A stretch of 64,000 nucleotides of DNA from Streptococcus mitis (GCF_901542415.1 NZ_CABEHV010000004.1:1719501-1783500); one strand, 5' to 3'; counted from the stretch's first letter, positions 18,531-29,339 are shown. Made by a program: numbers and translations. The notes: generated by a model not told the origin, from the sequence alone.

Positions 18531-18566
18531 GGAATCCTTCAGAGTAGAATCTGGAGGATTTTTTAT
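18531..18566 (+). terminator. leuS terminator
   Basis: ATCCTTCAGA pairs with TCTGGAGGAT, followed by TTTTT. Confidence 0.85.
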
Positions 18567-18604
18567 TTGACAGGAAGTTTCTGTTTTGTTAATATGATTA
18601 ACAA
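18567..18604 (+). promoter_or_regulatory. marR promoter overlapped by a 19-bp operator
   Basis: TTGACA (18567-18572), 17 bases, TAATAT (18590-18595). The palindrome TTGTTAA-N5-TTAACAA (18586-18604) covers the -10. An identical half-site arrangement occurs before the next gene, which supports autoregulation by the MarR protein. Confidence 0.8.
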
Positions 18605-18618
18605 AGGAAAGAGAGATT

Positions 18619-19074
18619 ATGGATAAAAAAGAATTTATTGCATTTAATAATCGTTTCAATAGATTTATTTTAGCGTTTGACCAGTTAAAAAAAAATCAAC
18701 ATAAAAGTGGTGTTGACAAATCCATTACGTTGAATGAGGTACATTTGATTGTTGTGATTGGGAAAAATCAACCCTTAAATCTAGTAAAATTATCTGAATT
18801 ATTAGAAGTTTCAAGAAGTGCAATAACTCAAAGTGTTAGGAGATTGATTCAAAAAAATTTAGTTGTTTTTGATTTTGATCCGAATAATGGGAAAAATAAA
18901 TATTTGAGATTATCTGAAAAAGGCATCGAAATTTTTAAAATCCATAAGGAGCAACAAGAATATATTGAAAAATCAATCTTTTCAGTTTTAAACAACTATA
19001 GCGAGGTGGAACTTAAAACAGTTGTGAAATTGATGGATGATATTGAAAAGGTGTGGGGAGAATTACCGTGGTAA
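18619..19074 (+). CDS. MarR-family transcriptional regulator
   Basis: A 151-residue winged-helix regulator. The recognition helix region LVKLSELLEVSRSAITQSVRRLIQKNLV (about 55-85) and the wing with NNGKNKYLRLSEKG are typical of MarR. MarR dimers usually repress their own gene and a neighbour until a small phenolic or lipid-like ligand binds. Codon use is AT-rich compared with the flanking genes, suggesting that this gene and the next were acquired together. Confidence 0.9.
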   Translation: MDKKEFIAFNNRFNRFILAFDQLKKNQHKSGVDKSITLNEVHLIVVIGKNQPLNLVKLSELLEVSRSAITQSVRRLIQKNLVVFDFDPNNGKNKYLRLSEKGIEIFKIHKEQQEYIEKSIFSVLNNYSEVELKTVVKLMDDIEKVWGELPW

Positions 19075-19099
19075 AAGTCACGGTAAATTTCAAATATAA

Positions 19100-19118
19100 T
19101 TGTTAAGTAAATTAACAA
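19100..19118 (+). promoter_or_regulatory. second MarR-type operator
   Basis: TTGTTAA-GTAAA-TTAACAA, with half-sites identical to the operator at 18586-18604, ends 12 bases before the hydrolase start codon and just before its AAAAAGGAG ribosome binding site. Confidence 0.75.
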
Positions 19119-19130
19119 AAAGGAGAAGAT

Positions 19131-20363
19131 ATGACTGTAAACATAGAACTGATTTCACAAACAGATTTAGCGGATGAATCTTTTTATATTGCTATTAATG
19201 GTTTAGAACCAAGGGCAATGTATTGTGTAGAAATGTACCTGTCTGATTATTACTGTATAAATGCTCCCTTGCTTTTAGATCATGATGTTATATGGAAATC
19301 AACCGCAATTTTTTTATCTGATCAGGACGGTATGATTGATACCTCTCAGACAGCATCTATTTCGGGATCTTATAAAGGAGTTTCAGAAATGGGATTATTC
19401 TTTAATGCGAAACCGTTGAAGAATAGGAAAAGGAGATTACCGAGTTCTCTTGATAGAATTCCATTACGAGATTGTTTTGGTGTTGAAATTAAAATCAGGC
19501 TGGGAAAAGATATGGTCGCGGAGCAAAGTTTTGTAAGGCGTTATATGAATCTGGGAGTAAGATATCAAGATATCTATGACAAGCATTTTCAAGGTCGATT
19601 ATTTTATGATGAAAAGTTAAGAAGGGCGCCAGCCGTGATTATTGTTAGCGGTAGTGAGGGAAGAATTGAAAAAGCTCAGAATATTGCCCAACTTTTATCT
19701 TCTAGAGGCTATATTTGTCTTGCGATAGCTTATTTTGGTTTAGAGGGATTACCCCAAAATTTAGAACGAATTCCAATAGAATGTCTGGAGGAGGCGAAAG
19801 ATTTTCTATATCATCATCCTCAAGTTGATAATACAAAAATAGGAATATATGGTCGCTCTAAAGGAGCAGAGCTTGTTCTGGCTGGACAAAGTATTTTGGA
19901 AGATGTGCAATGTTTGGTACTCAATTCCCCCTCAAATGTAATATTTGAGGGAATAAAGGGAAAACTCAATTCTAATTCATCTTCTTGGACATATTTACAA
20001 AAGGAACTTCCTTATCAAAAATTTCAGTTAGGAGAGTATTTGTTAAATAAGTTTTTTGGAAAACATATTCCTGAAGATAGTAGGGCTCAGATTGATGTGA
20101 GTAAAATTTCCTCCCCTTTATTATTACTAGGAAGCGATGTTGATGAAATATGGAATGCATCATCCGCGATAGATGATATCATTTCACATTATAAAGGGGA
20201 ATCCATTTTGTTTAAAAAATACCATGAAACAGGGCATATGTTGACGGTTGCTTATCAACCGAATCATCGTTATCGAAAAGATTGGCGCTTATTAATGAAA
20301 GAAAGTGTAGACTCTTGGCTTGTTACGATAAATTTTTTTGATACACATCTGAAGAATTTGTAG
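19131..20363 (+). CDS. acyl-CoA thioesterase / BAAT-like alpha/beta hydrolase
   Basis: A 410-residue cytoplasmic protein. The N-terminal 130 residues look like the beta-sandwich Bile-acid-CoA thioesterase domain, and the C-terminal part is an alpha/beta hydrolase. The nucleophile elbow is IGIYGRSKGAEL (Ser), the acid is in LLLGSDVDEIW, and the His is in YHETGHML, so the catalytic triad is complete. The substrate may be an acyl-CoA or a xenobiotic ester. Controlled together with the MarR gene through matching operators. AT-rich like its neighbour. Confidence 0.85.
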   Translation: MTVNIELISQTDLADESFYIAINGLEPRAMYCVEMYLSDYYCINAPLLLDHDVIWKSTAIFLSDQDGMIDTSQTASISGSYKGVSEMGLFFNAKPLKNRKRRLPSSLDRIPLRDCFGVEIKIRLGKDMVAEQSFVRRYMNLGVRYQDIYDKHFQGRLFYDEKLRRAPAVIIVSGSEGRIEKAQNIAQLLSSRGYICLAIAYFGLEGLPQNLERIPIECLEEAKDFLYHHPQVDNTKIGIYGRSKGAELVLAGQSILEDVQCLVLNSPSNVIFEGIKGKLNSNSSSWTYLQKELPYQKFQLGEYLLNKFFGKHIPEDSRAQIDVSKISSPLLLLGSDVDEIWNASSAIDDIISHYKGESILFKKYHETGHMLTVAYQPNHRYRKDWRLLMKESVDSWLVTINFFDTHLKNL

Positions 20364-20660
20364 ATAGTGCTGAACCGTACTATAATAGTCCTAACTAAGA
20401 TAAAAACACAGTTCTGGTTGGTAGTCCAGTCTACAAAAGCAAACACTAAAACAAGAGAAATTTGAATACAAACAGTAAAAAATAGAGAGAAGCATAAGGG
20501 ACATTAACTCACTCGTTCCCATATTTGATTATTCCTCCATAAAGTGGATGGATGATTTTTATAAGAGGAGTTTGCATTATTGAATAGAAAACCAAGTGTT
20601 TCCTAAAATTTTCATTGAGATATGTTATACTATATTCAATAAGTGAATAAGGAGAAAGCT
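20364..20660. other. gene-poor spacer with possible coding remnant
   Basis: No intact gene. One frame (about 20367-20450) reads EPYYNSPN, stop, DKNTVLVGSPVYKS, weakly like a flavodoxin fold fragment. The last 30 bases hold an extended -10 element TGTTATACT for the acetyltransferase that follows. I see no insertion sequence ends. Confidence 0.35.
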
Positions 20661-21356
20661 ATGCCAGTAAACGAATATGGTCAGATGATTGGTGAGTCAA
20701 TGGAAGGTTATACACCCGGTGCACTGCCTTCTATTGATTTCTTAGAAGGGCGTTATGCTCGAATAGAGGCTCTCTCGGTAGAAAAGCATGCGGAGGATTT
20801 GCTAGCTGTTTATGGCCCGGATACTCCTCGGGAGATGTGGACCTATCTTTTTCAGGAGCCAGTAGCAGATATGGAAGAGTTGGTTAGCATTTTAAATCAG
20901 ATGTTGGCTCGTAAGGACCGTTTTTACTATGCAATCATAGACAAGGCGACTGGTAAGGCTTTGGGAACTTTTTCTCTCATGCGCATTGACCAGAATAACC
21001 GAGTGATAGAAGTGGGCGCAGTCACTTTTTCTCCAGAACTCAGGGGGACACGGATAGGGACAGAGGCTCAGTATCTTCTGGCTCGCTATGTTTTTGAGGA
21101 GCTGAACTATCGTCGTTATGAGTGGAAATGCGATGCCTTAAATCTGCCATCCAGACGAGCAGCGGAACGTTTGGGCTTTGTCTATGAAGGAACTTTCCGT
21201 CAGGCAGTGGTTTATAAGGGCCGTACGAGAGATACGGATTGGTTATCTATGATTGATAAGGACTGGCCCCAAGTCAAATCTCGTTTGGAAACGTGGTTGC
21301 GTCCTGAAAACTTTGATAAAAATGGACAGCAGTACAAGAGCTTGAGAGAACTCTAA
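20661..21356 (+). CDS. GNAT-family N-acetyltransferase (RimJ-like)
   Basis: A 231-residue acetyltransferase of the RimJ/Acetyltransf_3 type. The acetyl-CoA-binding segment ELRGTRIGTEAQYLL (about 125-140) and the C-terminal YEWKCDALNLPSRRAAERLGFVYEGTFR are clear. The start is ATG 20661 after AAGGAG; an in-frame GTG at 20643 lies before that site and is rejected. The acceptor substrate is unknown. It is followed eleven bases later by a second GNAT gene. Confidence 0.88.
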   Translation: MPVNEYGQMIGESMEGYTPGALPSIDFLEGRYARIEALSVEKHAEDLLAVYGPDTPREMWTYLFQEPVADMEELVSILNQMLARKDRFYYAIIDKATGKALGTFSLMRIDQNNRVIEVGAVTFSPELRGTRIGTEAQYLLARYVFEELNYRRYEWKCDALNLPSRRAAERLGFVYEGTFRQAVVYKGRTRDTDWLSMIDKDWPQVKSRLETWLRPENFDKNGQQYKSLREL

Positions 21357-21367
21357 GAGGAGTTGAG

Positions 21368-21784
21368 ATGATTACTATTAAAAAGCAAGAAATTGTCAAG
21401 CTAGAGGATGTTTTGCATCTCTATCAGGCTGTCGGTTGGACAAATTATACCCATCAACCAGAGATGCTGGAGCAGGCCTTATCTCATTCATTAGTGATTT
21501 ATCTGGCGCTTGATGGCGATGCTGTGGTGGGCTTGATTCGTTTGGTTGGAGATGGATTCTCATCAGTATTGGTTCAGGATTTAATTGTTTTACCAATCTA
21601 TCAGCGTCAAGGGATTGGTAGTGCCCTAATGAAAGAGGCTTTAGAGGATTACAAAGATGCCTATCAAGTCCAGCTGGTGACAGACCAGACAGAAAGAACC
21701 TTGGTATTCTATCGTTCTTTGGGTTTTGAAGCCTTATCCACCTATAATTGTATAGGGATGACTTGGGTGAATCGAGAAAAATAA
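21368..21784 (+). CDS. GNAT-family N-acetyltransferase
   Basis: A 138-residue single-domain GNAT protein. The acetyl-CoA-binding motif is QRQGIGSALMKEAL, and the C-terminal FYRSLGFEALSTYNCIGMTW is typical. Substrate unknown. Probably co-transcribed with the preceding acetyltransferase; a cia-type small RNA promoter begins about 15 bases after its stop. Confidence 0.87.
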   Translation: MITIKKQEIVKLEDVLHLYQAVGWTNYTHQPEMLEQALSHSLVIYLALDGDAVVGLIRLVGDGFSSVLVQDLIVLPIYQRQGIGSALMKEALEDYKDAYQVQLVTDQTERTLVFYRSLGFEALSTYNCIGMTWVNREK

Positions 21785-21799
21785 TAAAACTTGTTTTTT

Positions 21800-21932
21800 C
21801 TTAAGCAAAGTTTAAGGATGGTCTAGTATCATATAGTCATTAAATAAAGACCTCCTAACTTTATTTAATGAAATCCTAAAACTTTTTTCATCATAATCTC
21901 CTAATGAAGTCACCCAATCAGGTGGCTTTTTT
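21800..21932 (+). ncRNA. cia-dependent small RNA (csRNA), first of a tandem pair
   Basis: CiaR-type repeat CTTAAG-N5-TTTAAG (21800-21816), -10 TATCAT (21827-21832), and a transcript starting near 21838 with CATTAAATAAAGACCTCCTAA. It ends at the hairpin CACCCAATCAGGTG followed by a T run near 21932. It shares the 5' stem, the CCTCC segment and the CTCCT segment with the other copies. Coordinates include the promoter. Confidence 0.85.
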
Positions 21933-21988
21933 TCGTGGTGAGGTGATGGTGATAGAAATTTTTTGCAAAATAGTAAAATTTGAGAAAA

Positions 21989-22125
21989 GTTAAGCTAGTT
22001 TTAAGCTTCGTCTTGTATCATATAGTTATTAAATAAAGACCTCCTAACTTTATTTAATAAAATCCTAAACTTTTCTTTTTCATAATAATCTCCCTTAACT
22101 CCACCCAATCAGGTGGAGTTTTTTG
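21989..22125 (+). ncRNA. cia-dependent small RNA (csRNA), second of a tandem pair
   Basis: Repeat GTTAAG-N5-TTTAAG (21989-22005), -10 TATCAT (22016-22021), transcript from about 22027. Terminator CTCCACC-CAATCA-GGTGGAG with a T run ends near 22125. The body is nearly the same as the preceding csRNA, so the two are probably products of tandem duplication. Coordinates include the promoter. Confidence 0.85.
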
Positions 22126-22490
22126 GCTTTGTTCTAGGCTTTTTGGGAGTGTTCTAAACATCATTTTTCGATATTTTCAGATATTTTTCGGATTTTGGTC
22201 GGGGAATTGGCGGGGATCTTTTTAGCGAATATGACTAAGAAATAGGTTTGCTGTTACTTCGGCTACTTCAACCTCACTTTGAATGTAAGTGACTGTTAAT
22301 TGAGGGACTGGAACTACTGTAATAATGATTTTGCTTGTCTAGTAGTGGCGTATTAAATGAGAAGTGACATATAAGATTGTCTCTTCGTTTACTAAATCAA
22401 AATTTCTATGAAATTGATAGAATCCCTAATTTTCTCTTAAACTTGAAAGTCTTGTTATAAAGCGGTTAAAGCTTGCAAAGCTGAGAATGT
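22126..22490. other. gene-free spacer, possibly decayed mobile-element DNA
   Basis: No intact gene or RNA is visible. The minus strand from about 22229 to 22167 reads AKKIPANSPTKIRKISENIEK then a stop, which could be the end of a decayed integrase, but the match is too weak to call. The rest shows no clear repeat or stem. Confidence 0.3.
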
Positions 22491-22496
22491 AAACCT

Positions 22497-22609
22497 TTGA
22501 CAAAATTTGTGAACTATGGGATAATAAAAAGGAATTGAGTACTAGTTCTATATCATAGGCTAGAAAAGACCCCAAGCTCACGTCCAAATAAGCTTGGGGG
22601 TCTTTTTTG
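22497..22609 (+). ncRNA. antitoxin RNA of the Fst type I toxin-antitoxin locus
   Basis: Promoter TTGACA (22497-22502), 17 bases, GATAAT (22520-22525) would start a short RNA near 22532. It contains TTGAGTACTA (22535-22544) and ATCATAGGCTA (22552-22562), which repeat in the same orientation inside the start region of the toxin gene (22686-22695 and 22701-22711). The RNA is therefore antisense to the toxin start region. It ends at the terminator GACCCCAAGCT/AGCTTGGGGGTC (22568-22602), which serves both strands, as in the par locus of pAD1. Confidence 0.75.
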
Positions 22610-22612
22610 ACA

Positions 22613-22705
22613 CTATTTGTCCTTGTTTAGCCATTTATCGACTAAGCGAAGAACGACACCGACCACAATTGGTCCGATGATAGTTTTGAGTACTAATTCC
22701 ATCAT
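22613..22705 (-). CDS. fst: Fst-family type I toxin peptide
   Basis: A 30-residue peptide starting MMELVLKTIIGPIVVG and ending DKWLNKDK. It has one hydrophobic helix with the Fst-type PIVVGVV core, followed by a charged tail. Fst/Ldr peptides insert in the membrane and halt growth when overproduced. On the minus strand the gene has an AAAGGAGG ribosome binding site and an extended -10 promoter TGGTATAAT about 50 bases upstream. It converges with the antitoxin RNA on a shared terminator. Too short for ordinary gene calling. Confidence 0.85.
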   Translation of the reverse strand: MMELVLKTIIGPIVVGVVLRLVDKWLNKDK

Positions 22706-22777
22706 GGGCTATCTCACCTCCTTTCGTAGGCGGTGTAGAAGTGCCGATGAATATTATACCACATAAATGCTAAACTT

Positions 22778-22808
22778 GGGGGTCACCTAATCAGGTGGCT
22801 TTTTTGTT
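22778..22808 (+). terminator. csRNA-type terminator without a csRNA body
   Basis: TCACCTAATCAGGTGGCTTTTTT closely matches the 3' hairpins of the csRNAs nearby (CACCCAATCAGGTGGC), but no CiaR repeat or csRNA body precedes it. It sits just behind the toxin promoter, upstream of ruvB. Confidence 0.65.
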
Positions 22809-22838
22809 TGTGGCTTGGATTTTTGATATAATAGAGCC

Positions 22839-23837
22839 ATGAGTAGAATTTTAGACAATGAGATAATGGGGGACGAGGAGTTAGTGGAACGCACGCTCCG
22901 TCCTCAGTATTTACGTGAATATATTGGGCAGGATAAAGTCAAGGACCAGCTCGAAATCTTTATCGAAGCTGCCAAAATGCGGGATGAGGCGCTGGATCAT
23001 GTCCTCTTATTTGGACCTCCAGGTCTGGGGAAAACGACCATGGCTTTTGTAATTGCCAATGAACTGGGAGTAAATCTTAAGCAGACTTCGGGTCCAGTCA
23101 TTGAAAAAGCCGGTGATTTGGTAGCGATTTTGAATGACTTAGAGCCTGGGGATGTTCTCTTTATTGATGAGATTCATCGTTTGCCAATGTCAGTGGAAGA
23201 GGTGCTTTATAGTGCCATGGAGGACTTCTACATTGATATCATGATTGGGGCTGGTGAAGGCAGTCGCAGTGTTCATTTGGAGTTGCCACCTTTCACTTTG
23301 ATTGGTGCGACGACTCGGGCTGGTATGCTCTCAAATCCGCTACGGGCACGTTTTGGAATTACAGGTCACATGGAGTATTATGCCCATGCTGACTTGACGG
23401 AAATTGTTGAGCGGACGGCAGATATTTTTGAGATGGAAATCACTCATGAGGCAGCATCTGAATTAGCCCTACGTAGTCGTGGAACCCCTCGTATTGCCAA
23501 TCGTCTCCTCAAACGCGTGCGCGATTTTGCCCAGATTATGGGGAATGGGGTTATCGATGATCTTATTACTGATAAGGCTTTGACTATGCTGGATGTTGAC
23601 CATGAAGGTCTGGACTATGTGGACCAGAAAATCCTTCGCACCATGATTGAGATGTACGGTGGTGGTCCTGTTGGTCTAGGAACTCTTTCTGTTAACATAG
23701 CAGAAGAGCGTGAGACAGTTGAAGACATGTATGAGCCCTACTTGATTCAAAAAGGTTTTATCATGCGGACACGTTCTGGACGGGTGGCGACTGCTAAGGC
23801 ATATGAGCATTTAGGGTATGAATATATTGAAAAATAA
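22839..23837 (+). CDS. ruvB: Holliday junction branch migration helicase RuvB
   Basis: ATP-driven motor that moves Holliday junctions with RuvA. The 332-residue protein has Walker [10 protein letters not shown] (about 60-68), Walker [10 protein letters not shown], sensor [10 protein letters not shown], and a C-terminal winged helix ending [12 protein letters not shown]. The -10 TTTGATATAATAG is 16 bases upstream of the ATG, so the leader is very short and there is no clear ribosome binding site. The end overlaps the next gene by 20 bases. Confidence 0.97.
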   Translation: MSRILDNEIMGDEELVERTLRPQYLREYIGQDKVKDQLEIFIEAAKMRDEALDHVLLFGPPGLGKTTMAFVIANELGVNLKQTSGPVIEKAGDLVAILNDLEPGDVLFIDEIHRLPMSVEEVLYSAMEDFYIDIMIGAGEGSRSVHLELPPFTLIGATTRAGMLSNPLRARFGITGHMEYYAHADLTEIVERTADIFEMEITHEAASELALRSRGTPRIANRLLKRVRDFAQIMGNGVIDDLITDKALTMLDVDHEGLDYVDQKILRTMIEMYGGGPVGLGTLSVNIAEERETVEDMYEPYLIQKGFIMRTRSGRVATAKAYEHLGYEYIEK

Positions 23838-24390
23838 GGCTGAAATTTTAGACTCTTTCAGAGAAAATCCGGATATGATGGCTATTTTGACTATCATCCG
23901 AAACCTTGGTCTGAAAGATTCTTGGTTGGCAGCAGGTTCTGTCAGAAATTTTATCTGGAATCTCTTGTCAGAGAGACCAGCATTTGATCTTGAAACAGAT
24001 GTAGATGTGATTTTCTTTGATCCGGATATTTCTTATGAGGAAACCTTGTTCCTAGAGAAAAAGTTGAGAGCGGATTTTCCTCAGTATCAGTGGGAATTGA
24101 AAAATCAAGTCTATATGCACCAGCACAGCCCTCATACTGCTCCCTATAGCAGCTCTTGTGATGCTATGAGTAAGTATCCAGAACGATGTACGGCTGTTGG
24201 ACTGCGCTTGAATGAAAAATCCGTTTTGGAACTCTTTACTCCATACGGTTTGGAGGATATTTTGAATTTTCAAGTTCGTCCAACTCCTCATTTTTTAGAG
24301 AATCAAGACCGAATGGTTCTCTATCAAACACGATTATCCAAGAAAAATTGGCAGGAGAAATGGAAAAATTTGATTTTTAAAAATACTTAA
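23818..24390 (+). CDS. nucleotidyltransferase family protein (COG3575 type)
   Basis: A 190-residue protein of the DUF925 nucleotidyltransferase-like family. [10 protein letters not shown] and [12 protein letters not shown] supply the Gly-Ser and acidic positions of a minimal polymerase-beta fold. The target of any nucleotidyl transfer is unknown. The start codon lies within the 3' end of ruvB, so translation is probably coupled to it. Confidence 0.85.
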   Translation: MNILKNKAEILDSFRENPDMMAILTIIRNLGLKDSWLAAGSVRNFIWNLLSERPAFDLETDVDVIFFDPDISYEETLFLEKKLRADFPQYQWELKNQVYMHQHSPHTAPYSSSCDAMSKYPERCTAVGLRLNEKSVLELFTPYGLEDILNFQVRPTPHFLENQDRMVLYQTRLSKKNWQEKWKNLIFKNT

Positions 24391-24520
24391 GGAAACTTTA
24401 AGCTAGGAAGTGTATACTAAGTTCATAAGTTAAGAAGATCTTAACTTAAACTCCTAAAACTTTTTCATAATAATCTCCCTATAAAAAATAGAGTCGCCCA
24501 ATCAGGTGGCTTATTTTTTT
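24386..24520 (+). ncRNA. cia-dependent small RNA (csRNA)
   Basis: Repeat CTTAAG-N5-TTTAAG (24386-24402), -10 TATACT (24413-24418), transcript from about 24424. The 5' stem is TTAAG/CTTAA rather than the AAATAAAG stem of the other copies, but the CTCCTAAAACTTTTTCATAATAATCTCC body is shared in segments. It ends at GCCCAATCAGGTGGC with a T run. Coordinates include the promoter. Confidence 0.85.
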
Positions 24521-24621
24521 GAAAAATGGGCTTGGTGCCTGAGAATAAATAGCTTAGTGATAGAAGAAAATAGGGAAATATGGTATAATGAAACGATAGA
24601 TTTTTGAATAGGAATAAGATC

Positions 24622-25380
24622 ATGTTTGGATTTTTTAAGAAAGATAAGGCTGTGGAAGTAGAGGTTCCGACACAGGTTCCTGCTCATATCGGCATCATCA
24701 TGGATGGCAATGGCCGTTGGGCTAAAAAACGTATGCAACCGCGAGTTTTTGGACACAAGGCGGGCATGGAAGCATTGCAAACTGTGACCAAGGCAGCTAA
24801 CAAACTAGGCGTTAAGGTTATTACGGTCTATGCTTTTTCTACGGAAAACTGGACCCGTCCAGATCAGGAAGTCAAGTTTATCATGAACTTGCCAGTAGAG
24901 TTTTATGATAATTATGTCCCGGAATTGCATGCGAATAATGTTAAGATTCAAATGATTGGGGAGACAGACCGCCTGCCTAAGCAGACTTTTGATGCTTTAA
25001 CCAAGGCTGAGGAATTGACTAAGAACAACACAGGTTTGATACTTAATTTCGCCCTCAACTATGGTGGACGTGCTGAGATTACACAGGCTCTTAAGTTGAT
25101 TTCCCAGGATGTGTTAGATGCCAAAATCAACCCAGGTGACATCACAGAGGAATTGATTGGCAACTATCTCTTCACCCAGCATTTGCCTAAGGAGTTACGA
25201 GACCCAGACTTGATTATTCGGACTAGTGGAGAATTGCGTTTGAGCAATTTCCTTCCATGGCAGGGAGCCTACAGTGAGCTCTATTTTACAGATACCTTGT
25301 GGCCTGATTTTGACGAGGTGGCCTTGCAGGAAGCCATTCTTGCCTACAATCGTCGTCATCGCCGATTTGGAGGAGTTTAG
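24622..25380 (+). CDS. uppS: undecaprenyl diphosphate synthase
   Basis: Cis-prenyltransferase making the C55 lipid carrier for peptidoglycan and other wall polymers. The 252-residue protein has HIGIIMDGNGRWAKKR (about 23-38) with the catalytic Asp, and the C-terminal PDLIIRTSGELRLSNFLPWQ. I take ATG 24622 as the start; the in-frame TTG at 24604 would add six residues without a good ribosome binding site. First gene of uppS-cdsA-rseP-proS. Confidence 0.96.
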   Translation: MFGFFKKDKAVEVEVPTQVPAHIGIIMDGNGRWAKKRMQPRVFGHKAGMEALQTVTKAANKLGVKVITVYAFSTENWTRPDQEVKFIMNLPVEFYDNYVPELHANNVKIQMIGETDRLPKQTFDALTKAEELTKNNTGLILNFALNYGGRAEITQALKLISQDVLDAKINPGDITEELIGNYLFTQHLPKELRDPDLIIRTSGELRLSNFLPWQGAYSELYFTDTLWPDFDEVALQEAILAYNRRHRRFGGV

Positions 25381-25388
25381 GAGGAAAT

Positions 25389-26192
25389 ATGACACAGGAT
25401 TTACAGAAAAGAACCTTGTTTGCAGGGATTGCCCTGGCTATTTTCCTACCAATTTTAATGATTGGGGGCCTCTTGCTTCAGATAGCAATTGGAATCATAG
25501 CCATGCTAGCCATGCATGAACTTTTGAAGATGAGAGGTCTAGAGACCATGACGATGGAGGGCCTCTTGACCCTCTTTGCAACCTTTGCCTTGACCATTCC
25601 CTTGGAGAATTATCTGACTTTTTTACCAGTTGATGGGAATGTGGTTGCCTATAGTGTTTTGATTTCAATCATGTTAGGAACGACCGTTTTTAGCAAGTCT
25701 TATACGATTGAGGACGCTGTTTTCCCTCTTGCTATGAGTTTCTATGTTGGCTTTGGATTTAATGCTTTACTAGATGCTCGTGTTGCGGGTTTAGACAAGG
25801 CGCTCTTGGCCTTGTGTATTGTCTGGGCGACAGACAGTGGTGCCTATCTTGTTGGGATGAACTATGGTAAACGGAAATTAGCTCCGACAGTTTCTCCAAA
25901 TAAAACCTTTGAGGGTGCCTTGGGTGGTATTTTAGGTGCTATTTTAGTAACCATCATCTTTATGATGTTTGACAATACAGTTGCTCTTCCGTATGGAATT
26001 TACAAGATGTCAGTCTTTGCTATTTTCTTTAGCATAGCTGGACAATTTGGTGATTTACTAGAAAGTTCGATTAAGCGTCACTTTGGTGTCAAGGATTCTG
26101 GGAAATTTATCCCTGGACATGGTGGTGTTTTGGATCGTTTCGATAGTATGTTGCTTGTATTTCCAATCATGCACTTATTTGGACTCTTTTAA
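25389..26192 (+). CDS. cdsA: phosphatidate cytidylyltransferase
   Basis: Makes CDP-diacylglycerol from CTP and phosphatidic acid at the cytoplasmic membrane. The 267-residue protein has about eight hydrophobic segments and the family signature SPNKTFEGALGG...GQFGDLLESSIKRHFGVKDSGKFIPGHGG in the C-terminal half (shown here in parts). Starts eight bases after uppS behind AGGAGG. Confidence 0.96.
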   Translation: MTQDLQKRTLFAGIALAIFLPILMIGGLLLQIAIGIIAMLAMHELLKMRGLETMTMEGLLTLFATFALTIPLENYLTFLPVDGNVVAYSVLISIMLGTTVFSKSYTIEDAVFPLAMSFYVGFGFNALLDARVAGLDKALLALCIVWATDSGAYLVGMNYGKRKLAPTVSPNKTFEGALGGILGAILVTIIFMMFDNTVALPYGIYKMSVFAIFFSIAGQFGDLLESSIKRHFGVKDSGKFIPGHGGVLDRFDSMLLVFPIMHLFGLF

Positions 26193-26213
26193 TCAAAAGA
26201 CGGAGGAAATACT

Positions 26214-27473
26214 ATGCTCGGAATTTTAACCTTTATTCTGGTTTTTGGGATTATTGTAGTGGTGCACGAGTTCGGGCACTTCTACTTTGCTAAGAAATCA
26301 GGGATTCTAGTGCGTGAATTTGCCATCGGTATGGGACCCAAAATCTTTGCTCATATTGGCAAGGATGGGACAGCCTATACCATTCGGATCTTGCCTCTAG
26401 GTGGCTATGTCCGTATGGCCGGTTGGGGTGATGATACAACTGAAATCAAGACAGGAACTCCTGTCAGTTTGACGCTTACTGATGATGGTAAGGTTAAACG
26501 CATCAATCTCTCAGGTAAAAAATTGGATCAAACAGCTCTTCCTATGCAGGTGACCCAGTTTGACTTTGAAGACAAGCTCTTTATCAAAGGATTGGTTCTG
26601 GAAGAAGAAAAAACATTTGCAGTGGATCACGACGCAACGGTTGTGGAAGCAGATGGAACTGAGGTTCGGATTGCACCTTTAGATGTACAATATCAAAATG
26701 CGACTATCTGGGGGAAACTCATTACTAATTTTGCAGGTCCTATGAACAACTTCATCTTAGGTGTCGTTGTTTTCTGGATTTTAATCTTCATGCAGGGTGG
26801 TGTCAGAGATGTCGATACCAACCAGTTCCATATTATGCCTCAAGGGGCTTTGGCTAAGGTAGGAGTACCAGAAACGGCACAAATTACCAAGATTGGCTCA
26901 CATGAGGTTAGCAACTGGGAAAGTTTGATTCAGGCTGTGGAATCAGAAACCAAAGATAAGACGGCCCCGACCTTGGATGTGACTATTTCTGAAAAGGGGA
27001 GTGACAAACAAGTCACTGTTACTCCGGAAGAAAGTCAAGGCCGTTACCTTCTAGGTGTTCAACCGGGGATTAAGTCAGATTTTGTATCTATGTTTGTAGG
27101 TGGTTTTACAACTGCTGCTGACTCGGCCCTCCGAATTCTCTCAGAACTGAAAAATCTGATTTTCCAACCGGATTTGAACAAGCTAGGTGGACCTGTTGCC
27201 ATCTTTAAGGCAAGTAGTGATGCTGCTAAAAATGGAATTGAGAATGTCTTGTACTTCTTGGCAGTGATTTCCATCAATATCGGGATTTTTAACCTTATTC
27301 CGATTCCAGCTCTGGATGGTGGTAAGATTGTGCTCAATATTCTGGAAGCTATTCGCCGTAAACCATTGAAACAAGAAATTGAAACCTATGTCACCTTGGC
27401 CGGAGTGGTCATCATGGTTGTCTTGATGATTGCTGTGACCTGGAATGACATTATGCGACTCTTTTTTAGATAA
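26214..27473 (+). CDS. rseP: RIP metalloprotease RseP (Eep)
   Basis: Site-2 intramembrane protease of 419 residues. The zinc motif HEFGH is in the first membrane helix (residues 18-22), a PDZ domain occupies about 190-270, and the second catalytic motif is [13 protein letters not shown]. In streptococci and enterococci this enzyme, Eep, trims lipoprotein signal peptides and makes peptide pheromones. Cell-membrane location; in the uppS-cdsA-rseP-proS unit. Confidence 0.95.
   Translation: MLGILTFILVFGIIVVVHEFGHFYFAKKSGILVREFAIGMGPKIFAHIGKDGTAYTIRILPLGGYVRMAGWGDDTTEIKTGTPVSLTLTDDGKVKRINLSGKKLDQTALPMQVTQFDFEDKLFIKGLVLEEEKTFAVDHDATVVEADGTEVRIAPLDVQYQNATIWGKLITNFAGPMNNFILGVVVFWILIFMQGGVRDVDTNQFHIMPQGALAKVGVPETAQITKIGSHEVSNWESLIQAVESETKDKTAPTLDVTISEKGSDKQVTVTPEESQGRYLLGVQPGIKSDFVSMFVGGFTTAADSALRILSELKNLIFQPDLNKLGGPVAIFKASSDAAKNGIENVLYFLAVISINIGIFNLIPIPALDGGKIVLNILEAIRRKPLKQEIETYVTLAGVVIMVVLMIAVTWNDIMRLFFR

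Positions 27474-29339
<1,866 letters not shown>

Noticed and set aside
22167..22229. C-terminal end of a phage integrase on the minus strand
   Set aside because: Only about twenty residues can be read and none matches a conserved integrase motif. The coordinates are minus-strand order.
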